Source: Siphonodentalium dalli (Eukaryota; Mollusca; Scaphopoda; Gadilida; Siphonodentaliidae). From it: DNA of 64,000 nucleotides. The position numbers and the translations under genes were made by a program. The DNA lies in assembly GCA_032622095.1 (NCBI GenBank), contig CP136063.1, forward strand, positions 39,344,106 to 39,408,105, written 5' to 3'. Below, piece after piece: positions 34,242 to 44,466 of this stretch (position 1 is the first letter of the stretch; every line of letters begins with the position of its first letter). The notes under the pieces are model-generated. The model was not told the DNA's origin. It saw nothing but the letters and a program-made list of their open reading frames with translations, and did not search any database.

Positions 34242-36844
34242 GGTAGCAATACACGATTTCCAGCAATTTTGCCAACCTGGGAGGGGGTACTGTACTTCAA
34301 ATCAATGCTAAGCCATTATCGTTGGCATATATTCCATCGAGCATGTTTTAATTTCGACAGAAATTTTAGGTGTAATCATATAAATGTACTTTTGGTTCTT
34401 CGTACAGTTTGTCATTGAGTTATGCCCCTTGGTTAGCACACACGAACCGCTCAATTTTACCCATTTTTTTACTCAAATTGGCCATTTTCAACCCAAAAAC
34501 AGACCATGATAGAGCGAATGTCAGTAAATAAGATTCTTCCACCTGATAGAGCTGTGCTAGAGCTGAGAAATATTTGAAATAGAAAAAAAGTTATCGTATC
34601 AATTTGAAAAAAAAGTCTTGCGAGCCCAGATGACAGAATTCAGGGGAGAGAAATCGGGCTATTTTCCTGTAATCAATAACACAGAGTTGGCCTTCACTGA
34701 ATACGAAAACCCTGTTGCGTATCCAAATTTTTCACTTTTTTGAGAACTTTCCCAGTTTTGTAAAATAAATAAACCTTCAAACCAGTAATGACACAGTTAA
34801 CACAGGCTACACTGGCCGTTATGCCCCCCAGATACTTATATTTCTATTTTTCAGACGCCCTACAACCCGTGAAATCGTGTACTGCTACCTTAAAGGAAAA
34901 ATAGAGTTATCCCCCTTCAACGCGCAAATGTCCAGTTAAGTCTCTGACGTACACCGATAACTTTGATATATAACACATATGGTGTTTCTTCAGTGCGAAT
35001 GGGAAATAAGGTCAATATAAGTAGTGTGGTTTCAATAAAAATGAACCAAATTCACCCAAATTATTGGTTATAGCGAAAAAAAAATTTTTAATTATAAATG
35101 TGACATCATGCCCACCACCTTAAAACTAAACATCCCAGTCAAAAATGCAGTCTGAACAGACATATTACATCTGTATTCTGCTGACCAGAGCATATGCACT
35201 GTGGTTATTTACTAGCCCGCCACCCCCCCCCCATATGTTGTTAAGACAATGTTCTTGTCACCCCCCCCCCCAAATATGTTAAGAGACAATGTATTTGGTT
35301 ATTTGGAAACACGACCAAGACCGAATGACCAATATCAATCAATACGCCTATTCGTAGGTGGTATCCGAGGAGTTCCATTGTTGGGATGTTCCCTTAGCAA
35401 CACATTTCGTTACATGCAAATCACTTTTATGTGGTCAGTCATAAACATGTAAGAACGCAATAAAACTCCAGACAAATTGTAGGGAATAACTAATGCATAT
35501 ATAATCACCCCTCCCCCAAAATGTGAACCATGTTTATTTGGCCGGTCGGTGTACATTCAATGACTTAATTGTCAAGTTGAAATCACACTATTTAATTATT
35601 TATGGAATCTTATATACCATTTTTATTGTGCTGGTGCTCACGCGCTGTTCGTGATAACTCAGTAGCTGACTTTACCCCCTCTCCAATATACATATTGACA
35701 TTACTCGGTCATTCGGAAACACGACCAAGACTAAATAACCAACATTAATATAGCTTTTCGCACCAGGTATCCAAGGAAATCCATTGTTGAAATGTTTGCG
35801 TGGCAACACGTTTCATTAAATTAATGTCAATTTTATGTAATTACACAAAACCGCACCACTCGAAACGAATCGTACAGAGTAACTGATGCATATATAATCA
35901 CATAACCAACCCCCCCCCCCCCCAAATGTGAACCGGAATGTTATTTTTATCGATAGCAGACATACGTTGAATTTGTTTTTTGCCCTGTCGGTGTGATCAT
36001 TCAGTGACTTGTCAAGCTGGAATCCATACTATCAAAGTTTACAGCCTCTGGTACAAATACTATACAAGCAAATGCACCTAATTCCGAGAACAGTCATAAA
36101 TAGAAACTGTCAATAGTAACTCAGACACGAAGATAGGAAAGATAAAATGTTTCAGTAGATTTTCACTAATTTATCCAATTTGATATGTCTCTTTAAGGTA
36201 GCAATACACGATTTCCATCAATTTTGCCAACCTGGGAGGAGGTACTGTACTTCAAATCAATGCTAAGCCATTATCGTTGGCATATATTCCATCGAGCATG
36301 TTTTAATTTCGACAGAAATTTTAGGTGTAATCATATAAATGTACTTTTGGTTCTTCGTACAGTTTGTCATTGAGTTATGCCCCTTGGTTAGCACACACGA
36401 ACCGCTCAATTTTACCCATTTTTTTACTCAAATTGGCCATTTTCAACCCAAAAACAGACCATGATAGAGCGAATGTCAGTAAATAAGATTCTTCCACCTG
36501 ATAGAGCTGTGCTAGAGCTGAGAAATATTTGAAATAGAAAAAAAGTTATCGTATCAATTTGAAAAAAAAGTCTTGCGAGCCCAGATGACAGATTTCAGGG
36601 GAGAGTCATCGGGCTATTTTCCTGTAATCAATAACACAGAGTTGGCCTTCACTGAATACGAAAACCCTGTTGCGTATCCAAATTTTTCACTTTTTTGAGA
36701 ACTTTCCCAGTTTTGTAAAATAAATAAACCTTCAAACCAGTAATGACACAGTTAACACAGGCTACACTGGCCGTTATGCCCACCAGATACTTATATTTCT
36801 ATTTTTCAGACGCCCTACAACCCGTGAAATCGTGTACTGCTACC
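34242..36844. mobile_element. 2,603 bp element with 648 bp direct terminal repeats
   Basis: Two direct copies, 34242-34889 and 36197-36844, are both 648 bp and differ at only a handful of sites. Each starts GGTAGCAATACACGATTTC and ends with the near-complement GAAATCGTGTACTGCTACC. Outer flanks are TGA (34239-34241 and 36845-36847). Joined at one TGA they give CTGATTGATGGGATTCTGG, the uninterrupted sequence seen at 32054. The inner flanks (CTACCTTAAAG and CTTTAAGGTAG) are complements. The ~1.3 kb middle holds C-runs and a diverged ~430 bp tandem duplication (about 35270-35600 and 35700-36010) with no ORF of note. It may be an LTR-like or composite TIR element; class unknown. Confidence 0.75.
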
Positions 36845-38291
36845 TGATGGGATTCTGGTGTCAGATTTTTGGCTAATTTGTAAGGGTTGTATATTAGCAT
36901 AACGAACCGAGCGGAAAACAAGACCGCATTTTATATCATCTTTACTATAACGGCAATCAAAGAGACCTTGTGCATATAAAAAAAAAATGGCTGCCATGGT
37001 GGACGCCATCTTGTCTGGAGTCTCTGCGGCCACTTACTTTTCTTGTTAACCGAAAAAAATTAGAGACATTTAGAAAATTAGTGCAGTGAAGTTGAGTCCT
37101 GGGGGGGGGGGGTTGCAGAGGTCGACCAATATCTCCTGGACTATTATAGTTTGTCACCTAACATAGATCTACCTTGTCCAACATACATGGACATGTTAAT
37201 TTGCTTTGGCATACATGTGCCGAAGCTTCGCTTATTATGGTATGGGAACTCTTAAGAATTTGACCCGCAAAGAAATGATAGAGATACAAAGGTCCCATTA
37301 ATTTGTTTTAATTTGTGAACCTTTACTGTAGTTTAAGGCTTCCTCTCAAGCGGATAAAACCATAATTTCTGATAATAAATGTGTCGGCACCAATTATTTT
37401 CCCCACACATTAAGTAGCTCTGTTAATTCATATTGAATAACATATGGAAGCAAATGGTATAACATAAATTCACCATTTCAGGAAAAATGTCTGCAACCGG
37501 TTGGTCAGCTTTTTTTTAAAGAAACGTTTGAAGAATCCAAATCATATGGTTATGTGTCAACCGAACAGCAGTTTGGACAGCTCAAGGATGCGTTTGAAGA
37601 CACGATAGGGTGCAAATTCATATCGACTACGCGGCATTACTCCACAAAGTCAGAGAAAGATGAAGGTTAGAAATATTTTAAGGTTTAAAACGACATTGTC
37701 GAATTGTCACTATCGTGGTAAAAAAAAAAAAATTTAACATGTCAAAAAAACCAATCCCCTATACTCGCATGTATTATCCCTGATTATTTCACGAAAAGCT
37801 TATATATAGGCCTATTTCAGCACCAGATGTACGTTCTTTATATACGTGCTTTCATGGTGGCCCACACTATCCAATGGAATAACGGGTATTGTCTGGATTC
37901 TGGCCCACAAAGCCAACATAAATAACATCATGAACTATGCCATGACGTCTTCTCTGGTTTTCATTAAGCTAACTAACGAAATTGGAACTCATAGCCCCCC
38001 TATTATAAAGCCTAAAATGGAACGACAAGATACCACCCCTACAGAAATGAAAGCGAAAAACCCAATTATAGGAATCATGATTCATACATGTATGTGACAG
38101 CAATTGCACATAATAGAATAAAGGGTATATGCGGACCATCTGGGCTTACTGCTTGCTACGCCTTTGTATAACATCCTAAATGGGACCGTTCCAGACTACA
38201 TGCACGGAGTCTTGCTTGGAACAACAAAATATTTGTGACAAAAACATTTTCTTCATGGTGGCCCACACTATCCAATGGAATAACGGGTATA
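36845..38291 (+). mobile_element. Decayed CACTA-like element (family 2), rearranged unit 3
   Basis: Continues the unit interrupted at 34241. It has the 5' stretch, then the MSATGWS exon (37488 on, broken by an extra T near 37510), then intron sequence with the piece ATGGTGGCCCACACTATCCA present twice (37853 and 38253). That duplication marks a rearrangement joining different intron parts. Transposase piece GTVPDYMHGVLLG lies near 38183. Confidence 0.65.
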
Positions 38292-38394
38292 AGGCCAAAA
38301 AAAAAAACATGTCTGTTTCCGATAACATGGGGAAAATTTTCCAGGTAGGCAGGCAGGGTTTTTTTTTTTTTTTTACACTTTTTTTTTTTTTTAA

Positions 38395-38786
38395 CCCTTT
38401 ACCCAACAGAACGGCCCTGTGCCAATGCATTCTCTTATATATGCGAGTCGACCATAGGTCGCCTCGCATATATAAGAGAATGCATTGGCTTAACACATTA
38501 AAAATTATAAAATTGTTAAAGAATATAAGAAAAAATGGTAAAAAGTGTTAAAAAAAGATTTTTTTTAGGCCAATGCATTCTCTTATATATGCGAGGCGAC
38601 ATATGGTCGACTCGCTTCTATAAGAGAATGCATTGGCACAGGGCATAACTGTAACCATCACAATGTGGTCAATAAGCCGGTTCCAATGATATCCATATTT
38701 GTATGGTTTTATTGAGACAGACCCAAGATAATTTAGGCTGTTGCAGCTTTATTTGGCCGGTTTTGGCCGGTTTGTTGGGTAAAGGG
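38395..38786. mobile_element. piggyBac-like MITE, copy 2
   Basis: TTAA at 38391-38394 and 38787-38790; ends CCCTTTACCCAACA and complement. Internal organisation is the same as copy 1, with two inverted modules at 38419-38490 and 38569-38640. In the second module one arm is altered (CTCGCTTCTATAAGAG). Confidence 0.85.
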
Positions 38787-38819
38787 TTAACCGGCCATTT
38801 GAAAGTGATAAAATAGTGT

Positions 38820-38884
38820 AGTACACCCTTTTAACATGTATTATAAAATAGTGTAGTACACCCTTTTAACATGTATTATAAATT
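38820..38884. repeat. 35 bp direct duplication
   Basis: ATAAAATAGTGTAGTACACC plus CTTTTAACATGTATT occurs twice in tandem, directly before the acidic-repeat exon. Confidence 0.85.
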
Positions 38885-38898
38885 ATTGAAAATATCAG

Positions 38899-40144
38899 GT
38901 ATCTCGACCAATCACCAGCACCAGCATCCATCCAATCGTCAACAGAAAATAATTCAACGCTTTCAGAAGTTTTAGAACACTCCGATGATGACACAGATAA
39001 CATAAGTGAACTTGAACTGAATGTTGAGCCTGCACCAGCATCCATCCAATCGTCAACAGAAAATAATTCAACGCTTTCAGAAGTTTTAGAACACTCCGAT
39101 GATGACACAGATAACATAAGTGAACTTGAACTGAATGTTGAGCCTGCACCAGCATCCATCCAATCGTCAACAGAAAATAATTCAACGCTTTCAGAAGTTT
39201 TAGAACACTCCGATGATGACACAGATAACATAAGTGAACTTGAACTGAATGTTGAGCCTGCACCAGCATCCATCCAATCGTCAACAGAAAATAATTCAAC
39301 GCTTTCAGAAGTTTTAGAACACTCCGATGATGACACAGATAACATAAGTGAACTTGAACTGAATGTTGAGCCTGCACCAGCATCCATCCAATCGTCAACA
39401 GAAAATAATTCAACGCTTTCAGAAGTTTTAGAACACTCCGATGATGACACAGATAACATAAGTGAACTTGAACTGAATGTTGAGCCTGCACCAGCATCCA
39501 TCCAATCGTCAACAGAAAATAATTCAACGCTTTCAGAAGTTTTAGAACACTCCGATGATGACACAGATAACATAAGTGAACTTGAACTGAATGTTGAGCC
39601 TGCACCAGCATCCATCCAATCGTCAACAGAAAATAATTCAACGCTTTCAGAAGTTTTAGAACACTCCGATGATGACACAGATAACATAAGTGAACTTGAA
39701 CTGAATGTTGAGCCTGCACCAGCATCCATCCAATCGTCAACAGAAAATAATTCAACGCTTTCAGAAGTTTTAGAACACTCCGATGATGACACAGATAACA
39801 TAAGTGAACTTGAACTGAATGTTGAGCCTGCACCAGCATCCATCCAATCGTCAACAGAAAATAATTCAACGCTTTCAGAAGTTTTAGAACACTCCGATGA
39901 TGACACAGATAACATAAGTGAACTTGAACTGAATGTTGAGCCTGCACCAGCATCCATCCAATCGTCAACAGAAAATGATTCAATGCTTCCAGAAGTTTTA
40001 GAACACTCCGATGATGAAAGAGATAACATAAGTGAAGTTGAACTGAATGTTGAGCCTGCTAGTGTTGTGATACAAAGATTGCTGGCACAAATTGAGGACA
40101 TAAACCAGAAAAATGAAGTGAAAAATGAGACAGGAAAGAAACGA
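38899..40144 (+). CDS. Acidic, Ser-rich 38-residue repeat exon
   Basis: The plus-strand frame is open from 38882 with no ATG until 39983, so I read it as an internal exon: acceptor AAAATATCAG at 38898, donor CGAA|GTAAGTAC at 40145. It encodes about ten copies of a 38-residue repeat containing EVLEHSDDDTDNISELELNV. A non-repeat tail follows (VVIQRLLAQIEDINQKNE) with coiled-coil character and a basic KNETGKKR end. I prefer this strand because the frame continues into unique sequence and a consensus donor. Two minus-strand ORFs (411 and 362 codons) are open only because the 114 bp unit is a multiple of three and stop-free. The parent gene is unknown; it may be a transposon protein. Confidence 0.5.
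38925..40060 (+). repeat. 114 bp tandem repeat, ~10 copies
   Basis: The unit starts CCAGCATCCATCCAATCGTC. About nine copies look identical; the last (from 39950) differs at several positions (AATGATTCAATGCTTCCAG, GATGAAAGAGAT). This is recent homogenisation with a diverged edge copy. Confidence 0.95.
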
Positions 40145-40189
40145 AGTAAGTACCTTATTTATATGCTGGAGAAATAGTTCGCGAACCTA

Positions 40190-42272
40190 GTCGCGAGGAT
40201 GGCACTAAGCAAAGTCATCGATACCAGAACTCATGACTATCTCACAACGGAATCTTATAAAATCAGAGTACCGTATCTGTATTTGCTTCCAAAAATACAC
40301 AAATTAAAAATTAACCCTGAGTCACTTGACCCGGCTTCGGGGCTGGACACGGAGTTTACAGTACCGGGCAGACCAATAATATCACAGTGCGGAGGCCCGA
40401 CTGAGCGAATTGGTCGTATATTAGACTATTTTCTCCTGCCAATTACTAAGAAACAGCCTACCTTCATCCGGAATACACCTCACCTATTGGAAATGCTTGA
40501 AAATTTACAGCTTCCGGCAGATGTTTTGCTGGTCACTTTTGACATCAGCTCAATGTACACTAACATGAGATTTGACGAAATCTTAGAAGCACTACACAGG
40601 GAACTGAGTGCCAATGATAATATGGTATATGACATACCACGGCCGAGTTCGGATAATCTCATTGAGATAGCAAAAATTCTTCTATACGGAAACGAATTCA
40701 CATTTAATGGAAAGAAGTATAAACAGATTGTTGGCGCTCCACAGGGAGCGGTGCCATCGCCCGAAATTACAGACATTGCTATGCACGCACACATGGAAAA
40801 CATATTTGGGAGGTATCCCTTTAATGCAAACATTCTATTTCACAAGAGATTCCATGCACGACTTGCTGAAATTCACCTATGAGATCGACTCCCAGATATG
40901 CACATTTCTTGATCTTGAAATATTCAAGGGTAATCGCTTTGCCAAAACAGGGATTTTGGATACGAAATGTCACATAAAAAAGACAGAAACATTCCAATAC
41001 TTGCATCGCCGCTCATTTCACCTGACATCGAACTTCAAATCGTTTGTCAGGGGAGAATGCATAAGATATTTAAGAAATTGCAACAATGCTATGGATTTCT
41101 ACGCCAGGAGGGACTTATTTGTGACAAAGCTCATGAATCGTGGATACAAACATCGAGATATTCATGAATGGACCGACACGATAGAATTCTCGGGAAGGAA
41201 CGCACATCTACTCCGCAAATCGGGGAATAAATGTATCAGTCCCCGTACAATTTTGCTTGCTACTACATTTCACCCAGGTGCTTCGAAATTAGCCCGCACT
41301 CTGAGCCAGTATTGGGGTAATCTAACTGACAGCCACCACACATACCACGACTTTTCTGGTACGAAACCAGGCATAATATTTCGACGCCAGAAAAATATCG
41401 GGGAACTCATCTCCAAGAAACGGATTTGATAGCCCATTTTCACATGTACATGTGTCGCCACACACGTCAATTTTCTTGCACAAAAAGCATCGATATTTAC
41501 ATAGCCGATAACCCACATACCGATTGATGTCCAGACACCTACCAAACAGCTTCGGGCGTATTCCTTTGTCACAGCAGGACACTGTCTGGAGTCGACGGCC
41601 AAAGTATCGCTAAGACTGAGGGTTTACTATTACACGGAAATTGATGCCAAAATGTCTCGCCAACGATCAAACAAGCTCGATTAGGTGACATTCTGACTGG
41701 CACATTTATGCTGATATCACAGCTGCACCATTAAATGTACATCAATCACAGTATTCTTTCTTATGTCTAGCTGTTGGCAGTTTTCGGAATCCAGAATATC
41801 AATGGGTTATCTATCGGCTCCTGTTCTGTGATACCCTTACATAATACCCAGGTGCCGACATCGCACATGTCGCCCCAGATTAAATTCTGGCCGTCATAGA
41901 TTACGGTTTAACGCACCTCTCTTCTGAAAAAAATGTAGGAGTCGAGCCAGTGTTGAAGTATCGGGACTTCCTCACAAATTAGCATGAGTTGGCATGCTCG
42001 ATTGTGCTCATACATACGCGTACACTTCCCCAACAGTGTATACAGACCCGACTGACCTGCATCCCTGATGAGACGAAGGTCATTAAACATATCTGTCAAA
42101 ACAATAAATGGACCCATTATAACACTTATTGTTATACATGTTCTGCTCGTTTGAATATTTGCCCTATATACGAGCTCATAGCAATATGGCCATTTTATTG
42201 TCGGGTGCCGTCCAGCTTTGGGGTTCGCTGTGTCAGACAATAGATAGAAAAGGATTTCATTTATACACACAT
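40190..42272 (+). mobile_element. Penelope-like element, copy B
   Basis: Contains the RT fragment (40199-41429) and an ~840 bp 3' region shared with copy A, ending around TTCATTTATACACAC. After it the interrupted family 2 sequence resumes (ATAGAATAACGGGTAT, compare 51016). I could not find an intact GIY-YIG endonuclease; frames after 41429 contain stops. Confidence 0.65.
40199..41429 (+). pseudogene. Penelope-like reverse transcriptase, frameshifted, catalytic DD lost
   Basis: Frame 1 (40199-40882) shows PLE RT landmarks in order: YLYLLPKIHKL, PGRPIISQCGGPTERIGRIL, the first catalytic Asp in VTFDISSMYTNM, and QIVGAPQGAVPSPEITDIAM. Near 40855 the reading continues in another frame (MHDLLKFTYEIDSQICTFLD). 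The expected Y-x-D-D segment between these two blocks is absent, consistent with a deletion plus frameshift. The end KPGIIFRRQKNIGELI is typical of the RT-to-linker region. The N-terminus is also truncated. The element cannot be active. Confidence 0.75.
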
Positions 42273-42274
42273 AG

Positions 42275-43760
42275 AATAACGGGTATATTAAAGTCCACTA
42301 TGAAGCAAATTATTTAGGTCCAATATGATCCTATTTGCATGCAGATATATAAAAAGTATTACGGTATATATGTCATGTCAAAATGTTGCTCAAAATAATT
42401 TAATTGTCAAATATATTGGGAAAAACTCATATAAAGTTCCACGCTAACATACTTCTAATCAATTTCAGCAAGCATGTGATGGATGCTCGAGATGGTTTCA
42501 CCTTCGGTGTTTGCCACTAATACTGCGTGAAAGTCTTCAGCCTTACGAGGATGCTGTTTTTTGTCAGAGTTGTATAGATTTGAAGGTTTGAACCTTAGTA
42601 ATTGTTTAATGTACTAAATAAAAGAACATTTCGAATGTAATGTACAAAGCTATAAAACTATAAAACAGAAAATAATGAGTTATTCAATAGTGGTGTGGAA
42701 TATTAATTAACATGTGCAAATATTTTGAGGTAAATAAAATCCTACTTGTACAGAATACCGCAAACTGGCCATTAATTACAATTGACTCCAAACATAACAA
42801 AAATGATCACATTTACAGTAACCTATGTCTGAATGTTATGCAGTAGGATTTTATTCATACATAGAATAGTGTAATTGGCAGATTTCGAGTGAAAAGACAT
42901 AAACCTCCCATAGGCTTCCAATGTTTTTCTTCGAACCCTCAGCAATTCACTCAACAATAACCCTAGTATGGCTAAGCACAAATTATAAATTACTGGTGAC
43001 AATCATACACCCCAAGTAATATGAATCATATATGACACATAGTGGAACAACCACACACGCTGTGCCTCAAATTTGATTTTTATCAGCGACATGACACTAA
43101 GAATAATTTATGTAACAGCATGCAATGTCCAGGGTAGAGATGGCATGACAAGTATTGTCATGGATTTTGCAATCTTGTCTGGATTCTGGCCCACAAAGCC
43201 AACATAAATAACATCATGAACTATGCCATGACGTCTTCTCTGGTTTTCATTAAGCTAACTAACGAAATTGGAACTCATAGCCCCCCTATTATAAAGCCTA
43301 AAATGGAACGACAAGATACCACCCCTACAGAAATGAAAGCGAAAAACCCAATTATAGGAATCATGATTCATACATGTATGTGACAGCAACTGCACATAAT
43401 AGAATAAAGGGTATATGCAGACCATCTGGGCTTACTGCTTGCTAAGCCTTTGTATAACATCATAAATGGGACCGTTCCAGACTACATGCACAGAGTCTTG
43501 CTTGGAACAACAAAATATTTGCGAAAAAAACATTTTCTTCAAAAAATTCCAATAAGCCATATTTTGTTGGAAAAATGATTAAGAAAATTTCAAAGAGGAT
43601 GATGTCAATAAAACCACCAGACTTCATCGAGAGGATTCCAAGAGATTTAGAAAAATATTATTTGCAATCGAACTTCAGTCATGCCTCCTGTATTATTGTT
43701 TGCCATGCCGCTGTGGATTTATTCCTCACATTTACATGAAGCATTTGGCATCGTTTTCTG
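42275..43760 (+). mobile_element. Decayed CACTA-like element (family 2), unit 4
   Basis: Starts with intron sequence (AAGTCCACTATGAAGC, compare 51030), a PHD exon (42469-42585, with W intact: RWFHLRC), the long intron-like stretch, and transposase pieces (YMHRVLLGTTK near 43480; PPDFIERIPRDLEKYY near 43620). Then comes one unexpanded 73 bp unit (43678-43750). It ends at a G-run near 43773. Confidence 0.7.
43678..43750 (+). repeat. Single unexpanded 73 bp unit (second)
   Basis: Same flanks as at 34136. Shows again that the transposase segment normally exists once. Confidence 0.9.
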
Positions 43761-43779
43761 AAGACATATGCATGGGGGG

Positions 43780-44083
43780 GGGGGGGGGGGGGTTGCAGAG
43801 GTCGACCAATATCTCATGGGCTATTATAGTTTGTCACCTAACATAGATCTATCTTGTCCAACATGCATGTTAATTTGCTTTGGCATACATATATGCCGAA
43901 GCTTCGCTTATTATCGTACAGGAACAGAATTTGACCCGCAAAGAAATAATAGAGATACAAAGCTCGCATTAATATTTTTTTATTTGTGAACCTTTACTGT
44001 AGTTTATTGCTTCCTCTCAAGCGGATAAAACCATAATTTCTGATAATAAATGTGTCGGCACCAATTATTTTCCCCACACATTA
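43780..44083 (+). mobile_element. Left part of family 2 unit 5, split by the 6.47 kb transposon
   Basis: Matches 32310-32614 and 37115-37413 and stops at CCCCACACATTA. The partner sequence AAGTAGCTCTGTTAATTC resumes at 50554. The G-run at 43773-43792 marks its start. Confidence 0.8.
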
Positions 44084-44116
44084 GGCCACGGTTTTTTGAT
44101 TTGGTGGTTTACGGAT
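44084..44116 (+). repeat. Left terminal inverted repeat
   Basis: 33 bp, GGCCACGGTTTTTTGATTTG followed by GTGGTTTACGGAT. Mismatches to the right end at positions 15 and 20 only. Confidence 0.9.
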
Positions 44117-44466
44117 CCGCCGACCGAGTGAAAAACCCCCCTACCTAAAAAAAATATTGTAAAAAAAAAATTAATTTTATATTTTCCGCCGACCTACATA
44201 TTTGGGTCCAAACGTACACATTTTTATTGAATAATTGACGATAGGAACTCATTTTTACGCCATGTTGTTGTTGTTTCTTTGTAGTTTCCCTCGTTGATTT
44301 GTCGAGGCACCGCTGTAGGTCCAGCGTAGTGTTCCGCTAAGAATATCCTGATCGCCATCCGATTCTATATTGGTAAACCGGTTTTCCCATTTATCTATTT
44401 TTAAACGGAATATTTTCACTCGAGAGGTGGCGCTACGTACTATTTTGTTGTTGCACGTGTGGTAAA

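Noticed and set aside
34242-36844. Ordinary LTR retrotransposon
   Set aside because: The repeats lack TG...CA ends, the duplication is 3 bp, and there is no primer-binding site or coding sequence.
38866-40101. 411-codon minus-strand ORF (Ser-rich repeat) and a 362-codon sister frame
   Set aside because: Open only because the 114 bp unit is stop-free in those frames. The plus frame continues into unique sequence with a consensus donor.
41270-41602. Minus-strand Cys-rich ORFs over the Penelope-like 3' region (also 21987-22314)
   Set aside because: The Cys spacing looks suggestive, but the plus strand holds the RT end, and the same shadow appears in both copies with broken frames.
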